In this document: in pieces, positions 47,218 to 57,600 of the stretch
Position numbering within the stretch: position 1 is the stretch's first letter
Layout of the letters: every line of letters begins with the position of its first letter
Origin: Zygnema circumcarinatum
Lineage: Eukaryota > Streptophyta > Zygnematophyceae > Zygnematales > Zygnemataceae
Direction: 5' to 3'
Length of the DNA stretch: 64,000 bases
NCBI GenBank assembly: GCA_037447605.1
Contig: CM074811.1
Coordinates: 744,213-808,212 of the forward strand
The notes under the pieces: model-generated
What the model saw: only the letters and a program-made list of their open reading frames with translations
Told to the model about the DNA's origin: nothing
Database searches by the model: none
Made by a program: the position numbers and the translations under genes

Positions 47218-49363
47218 CTCCCTCTTTCTTCCATGTATGTCCTTGAGCAGTACAAGCCCCAAGCTGCCTCCCGTCTGGGGGAGACAATGAGAGAGCTGGA
47301 GGAGGTCCACTCCCAATCTGCGGGAGGCTCTCCTCTCATCGCCATTGTGGCGAGCCGCTTCAACTACGTGGGAAGGGGTGGAGGCACAGCTTCCAAGGAC
47401 CCCGTGCTCTCGAGATCGTTGGAGAGATGCAAAAATCGCATGATTGTAAGTTTGAAAAAAAATCCCCTAATTTGAAGGAAAACAAATAGACGCAAACTTA
47501 AAAATCGGGACACATTCTCTCCCTCTCTCTCTCACACTCTCAACAGGGGGGGCAGGGAGGGGGGAAGGGGGAAGGTGAGGGAACGAGTGGGGGGAAGGAG
47601 GGGGGGGGGGGGGGGGGGGAAGGGGAGAGGTAGGGGAGGGCGCGGAAGGGGAAGGGAGAGCGGGGAGAAGGCGGGGAGAGAGAGAGAGAGCGGGAGGGAG
47701 GGGGATGAGAGAGTGGGACGAGGGGGAAGGGTCTTTCGCCATATCTCCCCCTCTGCCCCTCACCTTTTTCACTCCTTTCCTCCCTCTTATGCATCACTCT
47801 CTCTCGTCCCCCTTTCCTCCTCTCATCCGGACAGTCTGTTTCTCCGCTCACGCTGTTCTCTTTCTCTCCCTCTTCTCCTTCTGCTCTCATTTCTTCTCTG
47901 TCCCAACCACTTCTCCCTCCTCCTACATGTTCCCCTACGGCGTTTTCACGCTTTCTTTCCCCCTTCCCCCTCCTCTCGTTGTCCTCTTTCCCACTTGCTT
48001 TCCGCCACCTTCCCGCCCCTTCTCTCGACTCTCCTCAATTCCCTCATTCCTTATCATGATGATGACCTGATGCTGCGGAAGGCTATCAGTATGATGCAAG
48101 ATTTGGTAGCAACTTCTAAAGGTCCTTCCAAGCGTGACGTGTGGGGCAGCATGGAGACAAGAGCTTCCCAATGAACCACGGAAAATCCGGCGTTCGACCT
48201 GATCTCATGTATGGAGCGGTCACCGGAATTCACTGGCCCGAGTATGCTCTCTCACTCTCGCTCTCTCTGCGTCTACCTCTTTCTCTCCCTGCCTCACTGT
48301 CCTCATCTGTGTACGCTTTCTCAAGTTCAATCGAATTTACTGTATCGTTAATCTGGTTTGATGTGACTGACTCAGCTCGATCGACTCTTGCCGTGATCAG
48401 AGAGCGCGTGCAGTACGGCGATCAGAAGGTTCAGAATTGTTAATGTCTTACGTTCGATACTGAATGTCTACTTTTCCTGCTCTGCAGGAATCTGGACCTG
48501 CACAAGGACATTCTGCTGCCGGAAACGTCCCTTTTCAACATTCACCACTACTTCTCTGCTGCTGCAAAGGAGATGCAAGACATTCTCATGCCAATCAATT
48601 TTTGCCATAAGGTACAAACAGAACTTCCTCCCCCTCCCCCCTCCCCACACCCCCCCCCCCCCTTTCCTCTCCCACTTCCCCCCTTCCCACTCTCTCAACC
48701 CCCCCTCTCCCGCTCTCTCTCTCCGCCTTCTCCCCCCTCTTCCTTCCCCTTCCGCGCCAGCCCTTTCTCGCCCTCCCCTACCTCTCCCCTTTCCCCCCAC
48801 CCCCCGGCGCCCCTCCCCCCCTCGCTCCCTCACCTTCCCCCTTTCCCCCTCCCTGTCCCCCCTGTTGAGAGTGTGAGAGAGAGAGGGAGAGAGTGTTGTT
48901 TCTTAGGATTTGAATGTAGTATTACATGTTTAGAGTAGGGTTTTGAGGGCTTTGTTGGGCTTTTTTGGGCTTTGTCTGTCGTCCATGTCGTCTGGCACTC
49001 ATGAGGAGACTAAACTAAAACAACGTCCTATGTGAGATTGGGCAGGCTGAAGATCACACCATACCTGACATGGAAACAGTTCAAGACACGTCCCTTTTGT
49101 GGGCAGTAGAGCGCATGGAGATGTGCCGAAACACATCTTGTAGAGACGCGTCTATGGATCTGTGCGGATACCTGTGTGCACTGTAGCGGCTCCTTTTTTG
49201 CTGCACAGTTAATTCATGTGAAAGCCTCATTAAATAATGTTCTCGATTTTGCCATGAGAATAGACTTGTGTTAAAAATGTGGCGTGTTTTGTGTCACACG
49301 ATTCTTGAGATTACATTGTGCATTGTTTCTCTCCCCCTCCATGTACATTTCTTAGCTAGTACG

Positions 49364-49394
<31 letters not shown>

Positions 49395-49730
49395 CTCTCT
49401 TTCTCCCTCCCTCTCTCTTCCCCTCTTTCTCCTCCCCTTCCTCGCTCTTCCACTCTCTTCCCCCCTCTCCTCCCTCTTCCTCTCTCGTCCCTCTTCCTTT
49501 TCCCCACCGCCCCCCCCCCCCCGCGCCCCCTCCCTCTCCCCGCCTCTCTCTTCCTCACTACCTGGCTCTCTTTTCTTGTTCACCTCTTTTCCATTTCCAA
49601 TCAGATGGGCACTTCCGTTGGAACGAGCGAAGAGTGGGAGCGGGGAGTGAGATCACACGACATACAGCGCTCGGCTGGAAAAGGCCCACAGCAGCCTTTC
49701 AACCTACAGAGAGCAGAAGCGTCCTCATAG
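42248..49730 (+). CDS. GT92 (DUF23) family glycosyltransferase with duplicated exons
   Basis: Type II Golgi-like membrane protein: a short basic cytosolic tail, one helix at about residues 31-50, then a lumenal domain. Plus-strand exons: 42248-42653, 43203-43330, 43460-43526, 43950-44092, 44487-44644, 44787-45048 (acceptor could be 44793), 45551-45654, 45787-45838, 46046-46102, then identical copies 46375-46478, 46611-46662, 46870-46926, then 47251-47445, 48150-48241, 48488-48611, 49605-49730. All phases agree; the product is 708 residues with both copies, 637 with one. GT92 marks are RLYEWMDYHLLIGVKKFYF, SYMKRGLVEHIPFPPW, DRWLFVISTDEFL (the D.DEF metal site, here STDEF), RPDLMYGAVTGIHWPE and FNIHHYFSA. 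Family members such as plant galactan synthases transfer galactose, but this substrate is unproven. An extra frame at 43739-43801 is open only to a TGA and was left out. Confidence 0.85.
42837..43165. repeat. CT-rich tract in GT92 intron 1
   Basis: C/T-rich for over 300 bp up to near the acceptor of exon 2. Similar long pyrimidine tracts precede acceptors in most GT92 introns (43550-43720, 43858-43945, 45210-45545, 48238-48300, 49363-49560). Confidence 0.75.
45497..47141 (+). repeat. 824-bp tandem segmental duplication
   Basis: Copy 1 (about 45497-46320) and copy 2 (about 46321-47144) appear identical over their unique parts, offset by exactly 824 bp; their edges fall in CT microsatellite, so boundaries cannot be set to the base. 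Each copy holds three GT92 exons totalling 213 nt (71 codons), starting and ending in phase 0. Confidence 0.93.
47142..47216. repeat. CT dinucleotide microsatellite
   Basis: Nearly perfect (CT)n of about 75 bp directly after the second duplication copy and before the exon at 47251. Confidence 0.95.
47540..47740. repeat. G-rich tract with a 20-base G homopolymer
   Basis: A purine tract within a GT92 intron; bases 47600-47619 are all G. On the transcribed RNA this could form G-quadruplexes, and it is also a likely site of assembly error. Confidence 0.8.
48625..48860. repeat. C-rich tract in GT92 intron
   Basis: C/T-rich with C homopolymers (about 48651-48662). Low-complexity frames through it are not genes. 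Confidence 0.8.
48861..49360. other. Final GT92 intron, unremarkable part
   Basis: Nothing recognisable: no exon, no repeat family member. It lies between exon 48488-48611 and the CT tract preceding exon 49605-49730. Confidence 0.4.
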
Positions 49731-52594
49731 CGGCCTTGAAGTCTCTCTCAAACCTCTCTTCAGAAAACTGCGAAGCTCTTCTGCGGGCAGCCGCAGCAAC
49801 CTTCTCTCTCTCCCTCTTCGACATGGAAAACACGCGCCTAATTGCTGCTGAGAACTCCTCCGCAGTAGTGGCAAGAAAACCAGTGGGTTCTCCGTCATCC
49901 TCTACCACAATGTCCTCCTTTGGACCTCCCGAATTGTGGGCTGTCAGCAAATAGAGAAACGTCGAAAGCAAAGAAATTGGTACTGTTAAAGAGCCTTCCA
50001 ATATTTTTTTGAGTTTGAAGGTGAAGTAGAGCTATTCTCTAAGTTCAAAAGATGACTGATCAGTTCAGTTCAGTTCTGTAAGTTAGCTCTTCTCCTTCAG
50101 CCTCCTTCCCTACAAGCTCAAAACCCCACAACCTGAAACGAGCTGTACGACTAGACTATATAAACTGGAATCTATAGACTATATGGTTTTCAGCTGGTCT
50201 ACGTTTTCTGGACCTGTCGAGTATCAAGAGAGAGGGAGGGGCCCACCAATGGGAATGACTCCCGCTGCCATGTACTCCACCACACTTATTCCGAAGTGCT
50301 CGTCAGTCATCGCGTGGAGGCCGGCGGTAGCTCCACCAAGGAGCTGTTGAAGCTCACTGTAACAAAAGCATAATGGAAAAATGAATGGTAAAATAAAAAT
50401 ATATGGTAATAATTAATATGCATATAAATATATACACACACAGACACACACACGTATATACATATATAAGCTCTCTCACACAAGTCCGACCTCCTACCTC
50501 TCCTTCCAAGCCAGCAGGTTCTCCCCATAGGAATACGCGGCAGATAACTGCAGAAAGTGTTTCTTTACTTCCAGCAACCCCCTTCAACCTTCCCTCCCAT
50601 AAAGTCATTTCCAGCCAATGTTTCTCACCTGTACGGTACATTCATGCAAAATTCCACCCTGCTATCAATCCCAAGCTGTACAGTCAGACTGCTGAGCATG
50701 TCTATGCGCCGTTCATCCTCAACATGCCGACAGCTTCCCACCAGCTTCAGCTTCACTCCCTCCATGGCTGCGCCTCCCTCCTTCACAGCCATGGAAAATG
50801 CTCGCAGCTGCAGAGCATGGGCCTGCAGGTCCTCAGTTTGCCAAACAAACACAAAATCTTAATGTACCATAGAACCTCTATGTCGTTGGACCGGACTTAA
50901 TTGTTCTTGTGGCTTGCAATCAAGAAAACCTTAGTATACCCTGAAAGAAGCGTGCGAGCTTCAAACTCCGAAACCCAATAAGCCCTAAAGACTCTACACA
51001 AATTGCGTACCTTTTCAGGACGAAACTGGGCCACTGAGATAATGTAGCGATTTGTGCCACTTGGTCTCTCTAGTGGCAATCCCTGCAATGAAAGTGTATC
51101 ACATGGAGGATAAACTCGAAAAATCTTTTTGGGCTCATTCCAGAGTTCTCTAATATGTGCCTCCGTCCACGAGGAGTTCACCATCGCCACAGAAGTGAAG
51201 CCACCCACAAGGCCATAAAGCCATGCCATTAGTCGGTAGTACTGGATTTTGGATTTGGATAATACTCCACTGCATGGAGGCATGTAGAAAAATTGGCGTA
51301 AGAGCGAGAGAAGGGAGAGAGTTGGAGAGGGGGGTAAGAGAGCGGGCGAGAGAGAGGGCGACAGATTCGCAGCAGCAAGATTCCAAGGGGCCCAAATGCT
51401 CAGGCCAATTGCCTGCTTGGGCTGACTCCATCAACTTCTTTTAGTTTTCTCCACAGTTAAAGCACTTAAATTTCTTTTGTGTATCACATCAGGAAAATGG
51501 CCGCAGCGTTTGTGTTCGAAAAATTCGAACCTCTTGGCGATGTTATCGCTGTTGTTGTAGAGAGGCTGCCTCTCCTTCACCCTGTTGAGCATGTCGGTGC
51601 TTATTGTCGGGTAATGTACGTAGCACGCAACTCTGCATCCATATAAAGCTGCTAAGGGATATGTGAAGGCATAGCCGGTAGTGTCTACAAAAACGGCGGG
51701 AGAGAGGATCCAAAGTGCTTCCCAGGCGAGCACCATCGAGCCAATGCTCTGCCCCAATAATGTGAAAAAGGGATAGGTGGCAGCCTCGCTCCATACTCCC
51801 TTGTCAAGGTGCACAACCTGCAATGCAGTTCGCTTTAATATATTAAGAGTGAGGAGATTGACGATCCAAATTCTCAAACTTTTGTTGCAAATGTAGTGTT
51901 GCTGAGAGGTTTCTGATTTGAAATTTGAATTCGAAGTTCAACCATCATGTAGTTTTGTAAATAGCGTGAATGTGTTCTTCAGCAGGTAAGCTGTTTTATA
52001 ATGTGGAAGGGGGAGGCGTATTTTAAGCTTCAGCGACGAAGCATTGGTGGTCATGGCTCCCAAAATCCGTAGCCCTAATCTAAACTTAAGTATGAAAAAT
52101 AAAAAACTTCATCTGAACTTTACTTTATTCACAACCCAGCCTCAAATTACGCCCAATATTTCTTCCAAAAACGCCTCAACATTAACCCTTCCTCTCCCAC
52201 CAAATAGACGAAAAATGAAATAGTAACACCTATGACAATACCAGCACCAGCCGTCCCCCTCCAACTCTCCCAATACCTCGATCGGACGGTGGAGACGCAC
52301 TCCAAAGCTCCGCAGAGCCCTCTCCGCCGTCGATTCCGGCCCTGCGTCCTTCTCGCACGTGTAAAGGACGCAGCGCAGGGAGGGCGCCATGGCCTGCACG
52401 GAACGGATACTGCACCATAGAACGCGCTCCCCTCCGCCGCCATGGCCGGAGAAGGGGTGGAAAAAGGCGACAACGCCTTTCTGGCGCCTGCGGCGAAGCA
52501 GACCCAGCAGGACAGCTGCAAGGAGGGCAGCTATGGCGGGCAGGAGGGCCAACACAGGCCATGGAGTGCTCAATATGGACGCCATAGTGGGCAT
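49699..52594 (-). CDS. ALG11: ALG11 alpha-1,2-mannosyltransferase
   Basis: Adds the fourth and fifth mannoses, from GDP-mannose, to the dolichol-linked N-glycan precursor on the cytosolic face of the ER (GT4 family). Six minus-strand exons (52277-52594, 51531-51817, 51011-51269, 50629-50822, 50247-50356, 49699-49940) give 469 residues, all phases matched. The start is the ATG at 52594 (a second Met is at 52585). An N-terminal helix at about 10-33 is the ER anchor. Motifs: [17 protein letters not shown] (glycine loop), [91 protein letters not shown], and the EX7E pair E372/E380 in [15 protein letters not shown]. Length fits the family. Its last codons overlap the opposite-strand GT92 coding end (49699-49730). 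Upstream is divergent with the phosphohexomutase gene. Confidence 0.97.
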
Positions 52595-53192
52595 TTTTCT
52601 GCGCTGGGAGCGCAACTTTCTGTGATGTTAGGGTTCGATGGTGTTCTTAGAGCATAGCGAAGTGTCCGTGCAGCGCTGCTCGTTCTGTTTGTTTCGGAAA
52701 GAATGCTGTCTGTCCGAGCTTTCTCACTCGCTCTCTCAATCCTTTACTCCCTCTGCTCTCTTTCTCCCTTTTCCTACCCTCTCACTCCCTACCACCATCT
52801 CTCTCACGTGCTATTTAAGGACTCACTTTCTTGCCCTCTCGCCTTCTGTCACTCCCCTCCCCCCCTCTCCTCTCTCCCTCCCCTCTCACCCTCCATGTTT
52901 GAAACATTACCGTTGCTATTTCTGAGTCTACATGGAACTGTTCTACGAAACAGCGTCCAGTCTCATTCACCTGTACGATTTCGTACAGTCGACGTGGTGT
53001 CCGTACACAAATAGTGACCATTGACGAAAAGTCGAAACCCTTCACCTTCGATGCCCTTTCCAGATCCCGAACGTCACCTGCCACGTGGACCCTTCCCATT
53101 GACCCAAGGTGACGTCACTCCTTGGTTCGTCCCTATTGCTGAACTCTGGAGGGGCCGTCCTGCAGCGGCTCCGCCTATTGCTGAAGATCAAG
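52595..53192. promoter_or_regulatory. Divergent upstream region, ALG11 side
   Basis: CACGTG occurs at 52805-52810 and 53082-53087, and the palindrome TGACGTCA (bZIP/CRE type) at 53110-53117. 52730-52890 is C/T-rich. These elements lie between two divergent genes and could serve either. Confidence 0.45.
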
Positions 53193-53384
53193 CAATGGGA
53201 AAACGCCACGTGTCAATTTTGTACACGGCGGACCATGATTGGTTTTTGCTCAAGTTTAGTTCACAGCAGAGGCTTGGATCAAAATATCCAATGGGAGCAC
53301 GCCACGTGCTATTTCTACAAGTGGCAGACTATGGTTGGTCCTTTCTCGAGTTTAGTTCACAGCAGAGGCTTGCATCTGCAGCTC
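53193..53384. repeat. 96-bp tandem duplication, each unit with a G-box
   Basis: Two diverged units start CAATGGGA at 53193 and 53289. Each carries GCCACGTG (CACGTG at 53207-53212 and 53303-53308) near its start and the identical run gtttagttcacagcagaggc (53251 and 53349 onward). The duplication doubles a G-box module in the divergent ALG11/phosphohexomutase promoter region. Confidence 0.85.
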
Positions 53385-54600
53385 CCATCTCCGTTTCAAG
53401 AAAAAAGGTTCTGCAGCACTTGGTCGCTCTCTGCAGGCAGTGGCAGAGGGAAAATTCCGAATGCAATAGTGAAGTTTCTGCACTGAATAGGTTGGATATC
53501 CTGATTATTTGTCGCCTGGTTTTCCTGCATCATTCGATATCGTCAAAATTACTTGCTAGCTCCCAAGAGCAAGGTTTATTTTCTTGAGCCTTTGCTTTCA
53601 GATTGTTTCGTATCAGATTGCTCCTCTGAAGTCTTAAGTAGAAATTATTTTATTTTAGTTTTTCTGAGCAACTTGAACCGTTTGAAGGCTGTCCTGAAAC
53701 CGCAGCCTATCTTGGCACAGCACAGACCAATGGCAGGTTTGTTTGTTTTTTTTTTTGTCTCTTTTTTTCTTGAACCTTTCGTGCTTCCTTCAACCTTTTG
53801 TCTCGCATTTTCCGTTCTCGTTCCTTGTTGGAAAAACTAGCGAGGTGAAAAATATGTTGCCTGCTGTTTGATGGACACACACACCACGTGGAAATTAATA
53901 TTAGTCTCACTGAAACATTTTTTTATCTGAAAAAACTGCTCTTTGTAAGTGGCACCTTCTAGTTTCATGTATGGCAAGTCACTTGCAAACCTCTGCATTT
54001 TTCAAGCATGTTTTTACTGGTCTCTTGGTCTGTCGTGGAAGGTCCCTCTCTCATCTATGCTGCCATAAGAGCAGGTCATGAGCAGGCAGTTCGATGAGTA
54101 TGCATTCCGTCAAGCGTGGTAATGAACACGAAGTTTGTACTTTCGATGAATTCTGTTGATACTTTTGAAGAATGCAGCAGACAATGCCGTAGCCATCATT
54201 TCTTGCATTCAATACAATATGGAAGGATGAGCGACAGCATATCTGATGTAGCCAGACTATATAGTGTATCGTCCTGATCTTTTATTCAAAGCTGCACCAA
54301 TGTAGTATCGGCCGCGCAGATAGTATGCCTCCCACTGACTTGGCAGAGAGTTCGTCTCTTGTGCCCACCTTGCGTGTCGAAAATGATAAGCAGGAGCAGT
54401 CGCTCCCTCCCACAGTCTCGCGCTCTCTCGCTCTTCCTCCCTCTCTCTCTCTCTCTTCCTCCCTTTCTCTCTCTCTCTCTTTCTCTCTCCACCTTACGAG
54501 TCGAAGACGATAAGCAAGAGCAGCCGGTACACTTACGTTTTTTTTTACAAGACAGAAAAAATGCGTGTTAGGGATTGACCCACTCTGCAAGTGGTTCCAA
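53385..54600. other. 5' region of the phosphohexomutase gene
   Basis: One more G-box at 53885-53890. A CT tract at 54417-54495 lies about 110-180 bp before the chosen ATG. Open frames at 53021-53587 overlap the 96-bp duplication and are not supported. Much of the interval may be 5' UTR or 5' intron of the plus-strand gene. Confidence 0.4.
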
Positions 54601-57600
54601 ATGCCTTGCTTCGATGCAGCTGTTTCTTGGAATCTTCCTGGCAGCTGCTTAGCTCTCAACCAGCAGGAGACGAAGCCGTCAAACTTGCGGCCCGGCTCAG
54701 GCGCCTCCTTCAATCGCTGGGCGACAGCTGGCAACAAGGAGGTTCCTGATTCGCTGCGGGTTGGCGCGACTCGTCTCCGTCAGACTCGCCTGAAAAAGCA
54801 GCCACTCAATCAAACCTGCTGTGGTTAGTCTTCTCCACAGAAGCCTCAGTTCAACCTCAGACAATCACATAAAGGACGTACACATACAGAAGTATATTCA
54901 GTGTTCTCGCATTTAGTAGAGATCCTAATTCGGATTTCAAGCTTCAAGAGGCATGTTTAACATGTATATATAGAAAAAGTGATGGTTGTTGTGGGCGGGG
55001 GAACAGAAAGGTTTAAAACGGTTTAATCTGCTCATTTGAACTTTGTATATAGCTTATTTATTGCGCATAATTATTGCGGTGACGTTGCTCGATTTCAACG
55101 AGTTCAACTTTTGTCTGGAAGCAGACTGCACTCTGTCGAACTAGTACAGAGAGGACAAGCGGGAGAGGCATGCTCCCATTTTCTTAATTGCACAAGTTGG
55201 AAAAGCCCCACATTGCTCTTTGAGATTTATCCCCAACGAATAGAAAAATGAAATCCCAGTCGCTGGGCATAACTGGGACAACTTCAGCCAACATTGATTT
55301 TTTGGAGTATTGCATTGGCGAACTGAAAGCTTCATTCTCGTGATATCATTCACGTGAGAAAGAGTGCTCAAAGGAAGCAAGAACCAAGCAAGCACATTGT
55401 GTACAGTCAAGCATATACCATGGAAGCTCTTGAGAAAAGGGAGATTTTCTTTGAAAGTCGATCTATGAGATCTCTCTGATTGAATAGGAATGAATCTATG
55501 AAAAAGCTTATAGGATTGTTGTAGTATGCTGACTATGCAGCCGGCCCTAACTGACTTTGTGCTAGTATCCGAATGGCGGAATGTAAGCAGAAGGTTATGT
55601 CCAATGTCAAGGGGAGATTCCTGTAATTATTTTTTCTTATCATTCTGCGTCAAAGAACTGCAACAGGTTCCAGGAAGTATGCAAAATGTGATGTTTGTAA
55701 TCTCTTTGAGAAGGAGTTTAAAGGATGGATGAGAATCTATGTACGCTTGCTCTGAATCAACTCATCTGCTTACGTGTGCAGCCTCTGTCTCCACTGAAAC
55801 GATGTCCACTGCATTTGAGACGGTGGACTTTAAGAAGCTGCAGAATGGAAGGTGAGAAATGTACTGCTGACCACCCTTGGATGTTGTGCGAGCGAAGTCA
55901 AGGGCCTTCCGCTGATGCTTTTTTCTTCACGTTTTTGTTCTACTTCCTCTCTTACCTGCAGGGCTAGTTGCTGACAGTGGTGCTGGACTTCTGACTTGAA
56001 TTTCTCTCTGAATTACCACTTAACTAGCTCTTTCATTGATTTGCGAATAGCTAGTAATGCAGCCATGAAACCACCAGTCATAGCTTCTAGCGAATGCAGC
56101 GAAAGCATAACCTCCTCAAGACCACAGTTTCTATGAGTGTTAAGTGTTTGCCCTTCCAAAGAAGAAAGAAGAAATAGATGTAGACGCAAGTGATGATGCT
56201 GATGGTGGTGATGATGATGACGATGGTTAAAGAAGGAACGGGTGCTTCTTGCAGTGATATTCGCGGAATTGCTGTGGAGGGAGTGGAGGGCGAATCCGTG
56301 AACCTCACTGAGCCCGTGGCTGAAGCAATTGCTGCCGGCTTTGCTAAATTTCTCGTATCGAAGCTTCCCGGAAGCAGTGGGCGGGCACTGAAAATTTCTG
56401 TCGGCCACGATTCGCGAGTTTCCGCTTCCTCTCTACAGGTCAGGAAGGGGGGGGGGGAGGGGGGGGGNNNNNNNNNNGGGGGGGGTTGGGCGTTCAATCT
56501 CTGAAAGCAAGTTCCAGCAATAGTTTTAGAGTGAATTCTTTTTCTTTATTCAGAACCATTCTAGTTTGCTAACCAGTTGCATGGCGAACTTTTTACTTTC
56601 TTTCACACACATAAACACCCCCACACAAAAGAAACAAAAAAAACGAGGGGGAATCACCCACATTTGGCATTGTATTGTCACCAAACACTCTTAACCCACA
56701 AAGACCTCTATGGCAGGCTGCGGTCGGTCGAGGGCTGGCCGGTGAGGGTGCTGACGTCATCACGTACGGCCTGGCCTCAACCCCCGCCATGTTCAACAGC
56801 ACCATCACAGAAGCAGAGCAGCTTTATTGCCCTGCAGACGGGGCAATCATGATTACGGGTAAACTTTGTACTATGAAAAAGGGCACATGTTTAGTTTCTT
56901 TGGGTGTTACCGAGCTTGTTTGCAAAGTCAATATGTGTGTTTTTTTACTTAGAGACCATTGTTGGTTCTTACATCACATTGTTCGGAGAATCCCAGCATC
57001 TTTAACAGTTGCATCGAGAAGATTCATTCAACATTGCTAAGTTCTGGATCATTATGCAATCAACAGCATATTCAAGCTTTTTTCTGTTAGTCAAATCTAG
57101 ACTCTCCCCCACTCAATTCCATTCCCCCCCCCCCGCCCCCCCTTCCCTCCCTCATCTCTTTTTTTTTTTTTTTTTTTTTTTTCCCTTTCAGCCAGCCACC
57201 TCCCCTTCAATCGGAACGGCCTCAAATTTTTCACAAGCTCAGGGGGGGCCAGCAAGAGTGATATTTCGGCCATTCTTTCCAATGCTGCTGAAGTGTATAA
57301 GTCTATGAGCCCCGAAACTGTGAAAGCGAATGAGCAGAAAGCGGCAGAAGTGACTAAGTCAGTTAACTACATGGAGCGCTATGCGGCTGACTTGGTGGCT
57401 GCTGTACGAAAGGGGGCTAATGGAGTAGGTAAGGCTTCTAAATTTCCAGCTCCGATTCCTCAAATGCCCTATGAACCCTTCTTCGAAAGACAATTTAATG
57501 ACTGAATAATTCTAAGACAATTTAATGACTGAATAATTCTAAGTTAGAGTATGAAAAACCTGTCTTTCATTCATCGGCTTGTTGGAACAGTCAGATTTCC

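Noticed and set aside
53021-53587. 188-codon frame upstream of the phosphohexomutase
   Set aside because: Its repeated peptide arises from the 96-bp DNA duplication and it shows no signal or domain.
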